The notes under the pieces: generated by a model | Told to the model about the DNA's origin: nothing | The model's database searches: none | What the model saw: the letters and a program-made list of their open reading frames with translations, nothing else | Made by a program: the position numbers and the translations under genes | From: Acetobacteraceae bacterium | Lineage (GTDB): Bacteria > Pseudomonadota > Alphaproteobacteria > Acetobacterales > Acetobacteraceae | NCBI GenBank assembly: GCA_027489135.1 | Contig: JAIYAI010000829.1 | Span: forward strand, 1 to 11,982 | DNA: 11,982 nt | Direction: 5' to 3' | Shown here: in pieces, positions 1-7,279 of the stretch | How positions within the stretch are numbered: position 1 is the first letter of the stretch | Layout of the letters: every line of letters begins with the position of its first letter

Positions 1-631
1 GATGCTCGACCAGCAGGATGGAGAGGTCGAAGCTCTGCCGGACCTCGCGCAGCAGGGTCGCCAGCGCGTCCACCTCCTCGTGGTTCAGCCCGCCCGCGGG
101 CTCGTCGAGCAGGAGAAGCTTGGGCCGGCTGATCAACGCGCGCGCCATCTCGACGCGCTTCTGCCAGCCGAAGGGCAGGGCGGCGACGGGGACGTCGGCG
201 ACACGCTGCAGGTCGAGCAGGCTCAGCAGCTCCTCCGCCCGGGCTGCCGCCTGCTCCTCCTCCCGCCGTGCGGCGGGCAGGCGCAGCGCATTGGCGATGA
301 AGCCGCTGTGGCCGGAGCTGTGCGCACCCGCCATGACGTTGTCCCGCACGGTCATGGAGCGGAACAAGGCCAGGTTCTGGAAGGTGCGGCCGATGCCGAG
401 CTCGATCATGCGGTGCCGCGGCAGCTGCGTGGTCTCCTGACCCGCGAAGCGCAGCGTGCCCTCGTTCGGGCGGTAGATGCCGCTGATGCAGTTGAACATG
501 GTGGTCTTGCCGGCGCCGTTCGGGCCGATCAGGCCGCAGATCTGGCGTTCGTCGACGTCGAAGGAGACGCCGCCCACGGCGGTCACGCCGCCGAAGCGGA
601 CGACGACATCACGGACTTCGAGAAGGGGCAT
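1..631 (-). CDS. livG: LivG-type ABC transporter ATP-binding protein (partial, 3' end outside window)
   Basis: This is an ATPase subunit of a branched-chain amino-acid-type (HAAT) ABC importer, which would sit on the cytoplasmic face and power the LivH/LivM permeases. The 210 visible residues begin MPLLEVRDVVVRFGG, a typical LivG start. They contain Walker A GPNGAGKT (36-43), the Q-loop Gln85 in GRTFQN, a signature region LPFGWQKR (152-159) in place of canonical LSGGQ, Walker B LLLLDEP (172-178) and the switch His210 in LLVEH, where the window cuts the gene. LPFG-type signatures are, from memory, common in one LivG subgroup, so I do not read this one as a defect. About 40 residues should be missing. 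No permease or binding-protein gene lies upstream; the next gene on this strand is a CoA-transferase 303 bp away, so the other liv genes, if linked, would be downstream. No clear Shine-Dalgarno precedes the ATG, which abuts a GC hairpin. The substrate cannot be deduced; many such systems carry organic acids, amides or urea. Confidence 0.93.
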   Translation of the reverse strand, partial: MPLLEVRDVVVRFGGVTAVGGVSFDVDERQICGLIGPNGAGKTTMFNCISGIYRPNEGTLRFAGQETTQLPRHRMIELGIGRTFQNLALFRSMTVRDNVMAGAHSSGHSGFIANALRLPAARREEEQAAARAEELLSLLDLQRVADVPVAALPFGWQKRVEMARALISRPKLLLLDEPAGGLNHEEVDALATLLREVRQSFDLSILLVEH

Positions 632-653
632 GGGGCGGGATCAGCCCCGCCCC
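632..653 (-). repeat. Perfect inverted repeat abutting the livG start codon
   Basis: The 8-bp arms GGGGCGGG (632-639) and CCCGCCCC (646-653) are perfectly complementary and separated by 6 nt. In the livG mRNA the hairpin would end directly at the AUG and occupy the place where a Shine-Dalgarno should be. It could dampen translation, or it could be chance in a GC-rich gap. No function is shown by the sequence alone. Confidence 0.5.
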
Positions 654-934
654 GGGCGCGGCGGATCGCCCGCGACGCCAGGAACACGCCCGCGCCATGC
701 GGGCTTTGCAGCCAGTGCTGCCATGCGGCCTCCCCAGTCCCTGACCGCGTCCGTGGTACCGACGCGGCCGGTTGCTTTCTTGGAGCGCCATGAAAGGGGG
801 GAATGCGGCGTGGATGCAAGCCCTTCCGCGCCGGACCTGGAACGGAGGGCACAGCCGCCTCCGCGCGTGCCCCGGATGCGCCGCGACGGCGGGCGACGGT
901 GCCGGCCGCCGCGGCGCGGTATCGATAGTCCCGC
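654..934. other. Intergenic region between the CoA-transferase and livG, no gene seen
   Basis: Together with the hairpin at 632-653 this makes a 303-bp gap. Several frames are open on both strands, but none has a Shine-Dalgarno-backed start or a recognisable protein, and open frames are expected by chance at this GC content. It holds a perfect 7-bp inverted repeat (745-751 with 761-767) and a GC palindrome at 907-916 just beyond the CoA-transferase stop. A promoter for livG is expected here, but I cannot point to convincing -35 and -10 elements. Confidence 0.5.
745..767 (+). terminator. Possible hairpin terminator, T-rich on the plus side
   Basis: CCGCGTC (745-751) pairs perfectly with GACGCGG (761-767) around a 9-nt loop. 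On the plus strand it is followed by a T-rich stretch, TTGCTTTCTT at 772-781, which resembles an intrinsic terminator. However, no plus-strand gene ends just upstream, and on the minus strand, where the CoA-transferase transcript would arrive, there is no T tract. It may limit antisense transcription or may be coincidental. Confidence 0.25.
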
Positions 935-2176
935 CTACTTCCGGCGCTCGCCCACCAGCACGCCGGCCTCCCGCAACGCCGCGATCTCCTCCGCGGCGAA
1001 TCCGTGGCGGGCCAGCACCTCCTCCGTATGCTCAGCGAATCGCGGCGGCGCGGCGCGCGTGCCGCCCGGGGTGCGGGACATCTTGATCGGCGTGCCGAGG
1101 CCCCGGTAGCCGTCGAGTTCCGTCACCATCTCCCGGTGCAGCGTGTGCGGCGCGGCCATCGCCTCGTCGACATGGCGCACCGGCCCGGCGGGGAGCCCCG
1201 CCTGCAGCATGCGCCGGGTCAGGTCGTGCCCGTCCTCCTCGGCGAAGCGCGCCTCCAGCACCGCGGTCAGCGCGTCGCGGTTGGTCACGCGGGCGCCGTT
1301 GGTGGCGAAGCGGGGATCCTTCGCCATCTCCGGCATGCCGAGGAACTCGCAGAACTTCTTGAACGCCGGGTCGTTGCCGGCGGCGACGAAGATCTCGCAG
1401 GTCCTGGTCCTGAACTTCGAATAGGGCGCGAGGTTCGGGTGCGGGTTGCCTGTGGCCACGGGCCGCTTGCCGGAGAGGAAGTAGTTCGCCGCATGCGGAT
1501 GCAGCAGCGCCATGCCGCAGTCGTGCAGCGTCATATCCAGGTACTGGCCCTGGCCCGACCGCGTCCGCTCCTGCAGCGCCATCAGGATCCCGATGGCGCT
1601 GAACAGGCCCGTGGCGATGTCGACGATGGGGTTGCCGAGCCGCGTCGGCCCGCTGTCGCCGGTGCCGTTGATCGACATGAGGCCGGTCATCGCCTGCAGC
1701 ACGGCGTCGTAGCCCGGGAAGCCGCCATCCGGCCCGTCGGCCCCGAAGCCGGAGACGCGGCAATGCACCAGCGCCGGGAAGCGCGCCTTCAACACCTGCT
1801 CGTAGCCCAGCCCCCATTTCTCCATGGAGCCCGGCTTGAAATTCTCGATCAGCACGTCGGCGCCTTCGAGCAGGCGCAGCAGCACCTGCTTGCCCTCGGG
1901 CTTCGACAGGTCGAGGCCGATGGAGCGCTTGTTGCGGTTGACGCCGATGAAATAGCTGGCGTCACCGGCGGTATCGAAGGGCGGGCCCCAGTCGCGCACC
2001 TCGTCGCCCTGCGGCGGCTCCAGCTTGATCACCTCGGCGCCGTGGTCCGACAGCACCATGGTGCAGTAGGGGCCGCCGAGCACGCGCGTCAGGTCGATCA
2101 CCTTGATGCCGGCCAGCGCGCCGGGTGAAAGCGCCAGGCCCTTCCCCTTGGCCATGGGCAGTGCGTCGTCGGGCAT
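935..2176 (-). CDS. CaiB/BaiF family (family III) CoA-transferase
   Basis: This is a cytoplasmic enzyme that moves CoA from an acyl-CoA donor to a carboxylic acid, activating it for breakdown. The 413-residue product is the usual size. The N-terminal part LAGIKVIDLTRVLGGPYCTM (21-40) and the segments AEVIKLEPP (47-55) and NRNKRSIGLDL (80-90) are hallmarks of the CoA-binding domain. The expected catalytic aspartate is Asp186 in NPIVDIATG, equivalent to Asp169 of formyl-CoA transferase by motif. GQGQYLDMTLHD (208-219) follows as usual. I chose the ATG at 2174-2176 because GAGAGGAAA lies just upstream; an in-frame ATG seven codons further in is possible. The gene is divergent from the GNAT gene (97-bp gap) and is followed, after 303 bp, by livG on the same strand. 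The acid substrate cannot be read from sequence; formyl, carnitine, succinyl, mesaconyl and citramalyl transferases share this fold. Confidence 0.95.
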   Translation of the reverse strand: MPDDALPMAKGKGLALSPGALAGIKVIDLTRVLGGPYCTMVLSDHGAEVIKLEPPQGDEVRDWGPPFDTAGDASYFIGVNRNKRSIGLDLSKPEGKQVLLRLLEGADVLIENFKPGSMEKWGLGYEQVLKARFPALVHCRVSGFGADGPDGGFPGYDAVLQAMTGLMSINGTGDSGPTRLGNPIVDIATGLFSAIGILMALQERTRSGQGQYLDMTLHDCGMALLHPHAANYFLSGKRPVATGNPHPNLAPYSKFRTRTCEIFVAAGNDPAFKKFCEFLGMPEMAKDPRFATNGARVTNRDALTAVLEARFAEEDGHDLTRRMLQAGLPAGPVRHVDEAMAAPHTLHREMVTELDGYRGLGTPIKMSRTPGGTRAAPPRFAEHTEEVLARHGFAAEEIAALREAGVLVGERRK

Positions 2177-2211
2177 GGCTTTCCTCTCCCGGGTTCGGGG
2201 GCGGACCCTAG

Positions 2212-2229
2212 GGCCCGAGGCGCCGGGCC
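2212..2229. repeat. Inverted repeat in the CoA-transferase/GNAT divergent gap
   Basis: GGCCCG (2212-2217) and CGGGCC (2224-2229) are perfect 6-bp arms around a 6-nt centre, in the 97-bp space from which the CoA-transferase and GNAT genes diverge. The location suits an operator, but the arms are pure G and C in a GC-rich gap, so chance is a strong alternative. Confidence 0.25.
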
Positions 2230-2273
2230 GGAAGGGGCTGGCCTCGGCGGCCGGGGCGGGCCAGATCGCGCGC

Positions 2274-2831
2274 ATGATCCTGAACGGACCCCGCCTCCGT
2301 CTCCGCCCCTGGCGCGCGGACGATGCCCCGGCCCTCGCCGCGCTCTGCGCTGACCCCGCCGTGATGCGCCATTTCCCGGCGACGCTCTCGCGGGCGGAAA
2401 GCGACGCGGCGCTCGGCCGCCTGATGGCGCATGACGCCGAGCACGGCTTCTGCTTCTGGGCGCTGGAGCGGCACGCCGAACCGGGCGCGATCGGCTTCTG
2501 TGGCCTGATGCGCGTGCCCTTCGCGGCGCGCTTCACGCCCGCGGTCGAGATCGGCTGGCGCCTCGCCGCAGCCCATTGGCGCCAGGGCTATGCGGAGGAA
2601 GCCGCGCGCCTGTCGCTTGCCGCCGGCTTCGGGCCGCTCGGCCTCGCGGAGATCGTCGCCTTCACCGTGCCGGCGAACGAGCCCTCCTGGCGGCTGATGG
2701 AGAAGCTCGGCATGCGCGCGGACGGCGATTTCGGGCATCCCCGCCTGGCGCCGGAGCATCCGCTGCACCGGCACGTCCTCTATCGCATCGCCCGCGCCGA
2801 CTGGGTCGCGCAGCGGCTCGGTGCGGGCTAG
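2274..2831 (+). CDS. GNAT family N-acetyltransferase (RimJ/RimL-like)
   Basis: This is a cytoplasmic acetyl-CoA-dependent N-acetyltransferase of the Acetyltransf_3 (RimJ/RimL) type. The target amine, protein or small molecule, is unknown. The 185-residue product starts MILNGPRLRLRPWRADDA, the usual opening of this subgroup. The acetyl-CoA binding segment is EIGWRLAAAHWRQGYAEEA (92-110), matching the family pattern W-x-x-G-Y-A-x-E-A. The C-terminal NEPSWRLMEKLGMR (135-148) is the canonical motif B region. The ATG at 2274 was chosen because it places the family N-terminus exactly; the Shine-Dalgarno is weak, and upstream in-frame starts would overlap the divergent CoA-transferase gene. The stop lies 29 bp before the hydrolase gene, so the two are probably co-transcribed. 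Such enzymes are often lone housekeeping genes, so the shared transcript need not mean shared function. Confidence 0.92.
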   Translation: MILNGPRLRLRPWRADDAPALAALCADPAVMRHFPATLSRAESDAALGRLMAHDAEHGFCFWALERHAEPGAIGFCGLMRVPFAARFTPAVEIGWRLAAAHWRQGYAEEAARLSLAAGFGPLGLAEIVAFTVPANEPSWRLMEKLGMRADGDFGHPRLAPEHPLHRHVLYRIARADWVAQRLGAG

Positions 2832-2860
2832 CCTTTCCGCAACGGGAAGGAAACCGCACC

Positions 2861-4802
2861 ATGAGCCTGCTGCGCGCCGCGGCGCTCGCCGCCTCTCTCG
2901 GCCTCGCCGCCCCCGCCGCCGCGGAGGTCGTCGCCTTCGAACGCCAGGGCAGCCCTACCCCGGCCTTCGAGGGCCGGGAATTCGGCGCCGCCGGCCGCTA
3001 CGAACGCATCACCGCCCGCGCCAGCCTCGCCCTCGACCCCGCCAATCCGCGCAACGCCGTGATCGCCGATATAGGGCAGGCGCCGCGCGACGCGCAGGGC
3101 CGCGTGCGCGCCGTGGCGGAGGTGGTGATCCTCCGTCCCGCCGACCCCGCCCGCGGCAACGGCACGCTGCTGATGGAGGCGCCGAACCGCGGCCGCGAAT
3201 TGATGGGCCAGCTCTTCAGCGACCTGCCCGGCGCCAACCTCCTCGCCGGCGGGCGCGATGCCGGCAACGGCCACCTGTTGCGCCAGGGCTACAGCCTGGC
3301 CTGGGTGGGCTGGCGGTTCGACCTTGCCCCCGGCACGGGGCTGCGGCTCGAGCCGCCGGTGCTCGCCGGCATCACCGGCCCCTCGCGCGAGGAGTTCGTC
3401 TTCGACAACACCACCAGCCCCGCGACCGTGACGCTGACCTATCCGGCGGCGCGGCAGGACGGCGCGCGGCTGACGGTGCGGCAATTGCCCGGCGATGCGC
3501 GGCAGGCGCCGGCGGATCTCGGCTACCGCTGGCTCGACGACCGGCGCATCGAGATCACCCGCCCCGCCGGCTTCGACGCAAGCGCCCTCTACGAACTGAT
3601 CTACGAGGCGAAGGATCCTGCCATCGCCGGCATCGCCTTCGCCGCGACGCGCGACGTCGCCGCCTTCCTGCAGCGCGAGGGCGGCGCCACCAACCCGCTC
3701 GCCGCCGGCGGCCGGCCGCGTGTCGACCGCGCCATCCTGACCGGCATCTCGCAATCCGGCCGCTTCGTGCGGGACTACCTCTACCTGGGGTTCAACCAGC
3801 AGGAGGCCGGGGACGGGGCGGTCTTCGCGGCGATGATGCCGCATATCGCCGGCGCGCGGCGCACCTACACCAATGCCCGCTTCGCCCAGCCCGGCCGCAA
3901 CCCGACGCCGCACAACGACCGCGGCTATCCCGCGGACCAGTTCCCCTTCACCTACGACGTCACCACGGACCACCTGACCGGCGCGCGGGACGGGCTGCTC
4001 GCCCGATGCCGCGCCAGCGCCACCTGCCCGCGCATCATCCAGACCGACAGCGAATACGAGGCCTGGGGCGCCATCGCCTCGCTCCTCGTCACCGACACGC
4101 GCGGCCAGGCCATCGCGCTGCCGGAGGAGGTGCGCGCCTTCCTCCTCGTCGGCCATCCGCATTTCGCCTCCCCCACCGCGACGGCGACCCGGACGAACCG
4201 CTGCGAGATGGCGCTGAACCCGCTGCATGCCGGCGCGCCGATGCGGGCGCTGCTGGCCGCGGCCGAGGCCTGGATGCGCGGCGCCGCCAGCGAGCCGCTA
4301 CCCCTCCGTCGCGGACGGCACGCTGCGTCCGGCGCAGGGGCTCTACCCGGCGATTCCGGGCCTGCCCTATGCCGGTGACATCGGCGGGGCGACGCTGCTG
4401 GACAGCTCCGTGCTGCCGCCCGCGGTGCGCGGCAGCTATCCCGTGCTGGCACCTGCGGTCGATCCGGACGGCAATGCCCGGGCCGGGCTGCGCATGCCGG
4501 TGATCGTGGCGCCGAAGGCCACCTATACGGGCTGGAACCCGCGCGCCGCCGGATTCGCCCCCGGCACCACCTGCTACAACACCGGCGGCGCCCTGCCGCT
4601 GGCCGCCACCCGCGCGGCGCGTGAGGCCGCAGGCGATCCCCGCCTCTCGGTCGAGGAGCGCTACCCCAACCCCGCCGCCTATGTCGGCGCCGTGCGCGCG
4701 GCCGGCGAACGACTGGTCGCCGAGCGCCTGCTGCTGCCGGAGGATCTCGACCGCATGGTCGCGGCCGCGGAGGTGGACAGCCTGGCGCGGCTGCCCAAGT
4801 AG
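2861..4802 (+). pseudogene. Exported alpha/beta hydrolase domain protein (Abhydrolase_10-like), frameshifted
   Basis: This is a secreted alpha/beta hydrolase, probably an esterase, in two frames. The first frame runs from the ATG at 2861 (AAGGA at 2847-2851) and would stop at 4378; the C-terminal part continues one base out of register from about 4281 to the TAG at 4802. An N-terminal signal peptide is visible (hydrophobic 6-20, likely cleavage AAA/EVV after residue 21). GISQSGR (295-301) is the nucleophile-elbow-like motif typical of this family. Restoring one lost GC dinucleotide near 4276-4288 would read AWMRGAPPASRYPSVADGTL and give a 647-residue protein, close to the usual family length. 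No other stop or indel is seen, so the lesion is recent or a sequencing or assembly error. As written, translation would give a 505-residue protein lacking the normal last 170 residues. The gene follows the GNAT gene by 29 bp and precedes a flavin hydroxylase by 99 bp. The exact substrate is unknown. Confidence 0.85.
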
Positions 4803-4821
4803 GCTTGGTCAATCGACCGGC

Positions 4822-4850
4822 TTGATCCGGGCCCGCCGCATGGGTAGCGT
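4822..4850 (+). promoter_or_regulatory. Possible sigma-70-like promoter upstream of the flavin hydroxylase
   Basis: TTGATC (4822-4827) and TAGCGT (4845-4850) are 17 bp apart in the 99-bp gap before the hydroxylase gene. The first matches TTGACA at its first four bases; the second matches TATAAT only at three. This would allow the hydroxylase to be transcribed apart from the GNAT-hydrolase pair. The match is weak. Confidence 0.3.
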
Positions 4851-4901
4851 TCCACCCTGGCACGGCGGGACGGACACCGACCGGCCCCAGGGAGCGTGCT
4901 C

Positions 4902-6119
4902 ATGGACTCCACCCGCCTCGAGACGGTCATCAACCGTGGCGACTCGTTGACCAGCGCCGATCCGCTGGCGCGTGCCCGCGCGCTGGTGCCGCTGCTGTCC
5001 GCGCATGGCCCGGAGATGGACCGGCGCATGGAACTGACGCCGGAGGTGGTGGACGCGCTGGCTGAGGCCGATTTCTTCCGCCTGCTCACCCCTGCCCACC
5101 AGGGCGGCCAGGCCGTGCCGCTGCACGTCTTCGGCCAGATCACGGAGACCATCGCCACCGGCGACGCCTCCACCGGATGGTGCGTCAACCAGGGCAACGT
5201 CTCCGTCATGTCGAGCAGCGCCTATCTCGACCAGGACGAGGCGAAGGAGATCTTCGGGGACCGCCGCTCCGGCCTCGCCTGGGGCGCGCAGCATCCGCGC
5301 GCCAAGGCGATCAAGGTGGATGGCGGCTGGCGCATCACCGGCACCTGGGACTTCGCCAGCGGCAACCGCCACGCAACGATGTTGGGCGCGCATGTGCCGG
5401 CCTGCAACGCGGATGGGTCCCCGCGCCTCGGCCCCAACGGCAAGCAGGAGATCCGCACCTGCCTCTTCCCCAAGGGCGAGGCGCGAATCAACAAGGAGGA
5501 CTGGGGCTCGCTCGGCCTCAGGGCGACGGGCAGCGACACCTACACGGTCGAGGACCTCTTCATCCCCGAGGCGCGGGCCATCGTGCGCGACCGGCACGAG
5601 GACCGGAAGGATCGCAGCCCGATCACCGTCATCTCCTCGCATCTCTGCTACGCCACGGGCTTCTCGGGCGTCGCGCTCGGCATCGCCCGCGCCAGCCTCG
5701 AGACCTACAAGGAACTCTGCCGCGGCAAGCAGGCCCGGGCGGGGTCGACGCTGATGCGCGACAACCACCACGTCCAGCTCGAGATCGGCACGCTGGAGGC
5801 GCGGTTGCGCGCCATCCGCGCGCTCTGGCTCGAGGCGAGCAAGGCGGCCTGGGACGAGGCGGTCGAGACGGGTGCGCAGGCGATGGACACGCGCATGGCG
5901 CACCGCCTGGCGACGACCCATGCGATCCGCGAGGCCACCGAGATCTCGGTCGCCTGCTACCGCGGCGCCGGCACCACGGCCGTGCTGTCGAAGGAGCCCT
6001 TCGAGCGGCGCCTGCGCGACGCGATGAGCGCGAGCCAGCACCTGCAGGGCGGGCCCTGGCACGTCGAGATGGTCGGCCGCCACCTGCTCGGCGTGGAGCA
6101 GGTCGCCGCCTTCCTGTAG
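4902..6119 (+). CDS. Acyl-CoA dehydrogenase-fold flavin hydroxylase (group D monooxygenase-like)
   Basis: This is a cytoplasmic flavoprotein of the acyl-CoA dehydrogenase superfamily, 405 residues. It looks more like the two-component flavin hydroxylases of this fold (HpaH C2, HsaA, DszC type) than a true acyl-CoA dehydrogenase. The N-terminal helical domain covers about residues 20-115 and includes ADFFRLLTPAHQGG (56-69). The middle beta domain contains GGWRITGTWDFASGN (141-155) and WGSLGLRATGSD (201-212), which are typical of these hydroxylases. The C-terminal part (Acyl-CoA_dh_2-like) ends at QHLQGGPWHVEMVGRHLL. I see no obvious catalytic glutamate. Hydroxylases of this type use reduced flavin from a separate reductase, and no reductase gene is in the window. 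The ATG at 4902 is preferred because AGGGAG at 4889-4894 is 7 bp upstream; a GTG at 4896 is too close to it. Neighbours suggest oxidation of a compound released by the upstream hydrolase, which is an inference. Substrate unknown. Confidence 0.88.
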   Translation: MDSTRLETVINRGDSLTSADPLARARALVPLLSAHGPEMDRRMELTPEVVDALAEADFFRLLTPAHQGGQAVPLHVFGQITETIATGDASTGWCVNQGNVSVMSSSAYLDQDEAKEIFGDRRSGLAWGAQHPRAKAIKVDGGWRITGTWDFASGNRHATMLGAHVPACNADGSPRLGPNGKQEIRTCLFPKGEARINKEDWGSLGLRATGSDTYTVEDLFIPEARAIVRDRHEDRKDRSPITVISSHLCYATGFSGVALGIARASLETYKELCRGKQARAGSTLMRDNHHVQLEIGTLEARLRAIRALWLEASKAAWDEAVETGAQAMDTRMAHRLATTHAIREATEISVACYRGAGTTAVLSKEPFERRLRDAMSASQHLQGGPWHVEMVGRHLLGVEQVAAFL

Positions 6120-6182
6120 CCGCCGCGCCGGGATCGGCGGGGCCCGTTCGCGTTCCGGGCAGGAGGAGGCCCGTGCAGGGCC
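6120..6182. terminator. Cluster of GC hairpins between convergent genes
   Basis: Three short perfect hairpins follow the hydroxylase stop: CCGCCG/CGGCGG (6120-6125 with 6135-6140), GCCCG/CGGGC (6142-6146 with 6156-6160) and GGCCC/GGGCC (6168-6172 with 6178-6182). None has a T tract. The convergent position fits a bidirectional, possibly Rho-assisted, transcription end. GC-rich sequence makes such hairpins common by chance. Confidence 0.3.
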
Positions 6183-6231
6183 GCCCCCGTCCGCAGCGCC
6201 GTGCGCTACTGCACCCGGATGTTGCGCGCCT

Positions 6232-7200
6232 TCACGAGGTCCCGCCACTTCGCCGTCTCGCCGTCTCGGCGGCGAGGTAGGCGGGCCACGCTTCCGGCGT
6301 GCCGACGCTGGGTGTCACCGCCAGGCTGGCGAAGCGCTCGCGGAACTCCGGCGCCGTCAGCGCCACCCGGGAGGCGTCCATCAGCCTGCGCAGGATCTCC
6401 ACCGGGGTGCCCGCCGGCGTCAGGAAGGCGAGGTGCTCCACCACCTCGAAATTGGCGAAGCCCAGCTCCCGCATCGTCGGAACGTCCGGCGCCAGCGGCG
6501 TGCGCTGCGCGGTGGTGACCGCGAGCGCGCGCAGGTCGCCGGACTGGATGTGCGGAAGCACGGCGGAGGCCGGCATGGCGACCAGCGTCGCTTCCTTCTG
6601 CAGGACCGCCTGGATCGCCGGCGCGCCGCCGCGATAGCCCACTTCCTCGATCGGCGCGCCGGAGAGTTGCAGGAACCATTCGATGGCGAGGTGCGTCGTC
6701 GCGCCGACGCCCGGGTTCGCGTAGGTCAGCCGCGCGCCCGGCTTCTTCGCCTGCTCCACCAGCTCCGGGATGGTCCTCGCCGGGAAGTCACGGTTGACCA
6801 TCAGGAAGATCGGCATCGAGGCGAGCAGGCCGGCGCCGGTGAAGGCGCGCTCCGCGTCATAGGGCGTCTGGTAGATCAGCGGCGCGATCGCGTAGGTGCT
6901 GTTGGGCGAGAGGATGATGGTGTAGCCATCCGGCCTGGCGCGCGCCGCTGCCGCCATGCCGATGGTGCCATTGGCGCCGACGCGGTTGTCGACCGGGAAG
7001 GGCTGGCCGAGGATCTGCTGCAGGTGCTGCGCCATGATGCGGCCGAAAGCGTCGGTGGAGCCGCCCGCGCCCCAGGGGATCAGCATGGTGACGGGGCGCG
7101 CGGGCCAGGGCCCTTCCTGCTGCGCCTTCGCCGGCATCGCTGCCGTCGCGCCAAGACCCGCAAGCCCGGCGCCCAGTCCGCGCCGCGTGATGATGCCCAT
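6232..7200 (-). CDS. Bug/TctC family tripartite tricarboxylate transporter binding protein, C-terminus altered by frameshift
   Basis: This is a periplasmic solute-binding protein of the Bug family, which captures carboxylates and related compounds for TctAB-type carriers. The N-terminus MGIITRRGLGAGLAGLG is a signal with a twin-arginine pair (Arg6-Arg7) and likely cleavage after AKA (residue 26). RPVTMLIPWGAGGSTD, NRVGANGTIG and RARPDGYTIILSP are hallmarks of the family. The ATG at 7198-7200 has GGGGGAGA about nine bases upstream. The predicted protein has 322 residues and ends TARRRSGGTS, which is atypical. The cause is a second copy of CGCCGTCT at 6251-6266. With one copy the frame reads ETAKWRDLVKARNIRVQ and stops at 6206-6208, a 328-residue protein with a normal Bug ending. 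The loss of a short C-terminal helix may or may not abolish function. No TctA or TctB gene is present, which is usual for expanded Bug families. Ligand unknown. Confidence 0.93.
   Translation of the reverse strand: MGIITRRGLGAGLAGLGATAAMPAKAQQEGPWPARPVTMLIPWGAGGSTDAFGRIMAQHLQQILGQPFPVDNRVGANGTIGMAAAARARPDGYTIILSPNSTYAIAPLIYQTPYDAERAFTGAGLLASMPIFLMVNRDFPARTIPELVEQAKKPGARLTYANPGVGATTHLAIEWFLQLSGAPIEEVGYRGGAPAIQAVLQKEATLVAMPASAVLPHIQSGDLRALAVTTAQRTPLAPDVPTMRELGFANFEVVEHLAFLTPAGTPVEILRRLMDASRVALTAPEFRERFASLAVTPSVGTPEAWPAYLAAETARRRSGGTS
6251..6266. repeat. 8-bp tandem duplication inside the Bug gene
   Basis: CGCCGTCT occurs twice in direct succession (6251-6258 and 6259-6266). Removing one copy restores a canonical Bug C-terminus and a stop at 6206-6208, so the second copy is best read as a recent insertion by replication slippage or as an assembly error. 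Confidence 0.9.
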
Positions 7201-7279
7201 CGGACGATTCTCCCCCGTTCGTGTTGGGGGGAAGGCTAACGGCAGCGCGGGTGGCGCGGAAGCGCTCCGGTCCGTGGCG

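Noticed and set aside
654..790. Open minus-strand frame ending in TGA just before livG, as if the tail of an upstream gene such as livM
   Set aside because: It has no supported start, no similarity I recognise to a LivM tail, and lies in a gap where all frames are open because of high GC.
2828..4228. Open frame of 466 residues antisense to the hydrolase
   Set aside because: It is opposite a protein with a signal peptide and the family motif on the plus strand; the antisense product has no recognisable motif.
4270..4300. Programmed ribosomal frameshift in the hydrolase
   Set aside because: There is no slippery heptamer or clear stimulatory structure, and this family is not known to use frameshifting. 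A simple loss of GC in a GC run explains the data.
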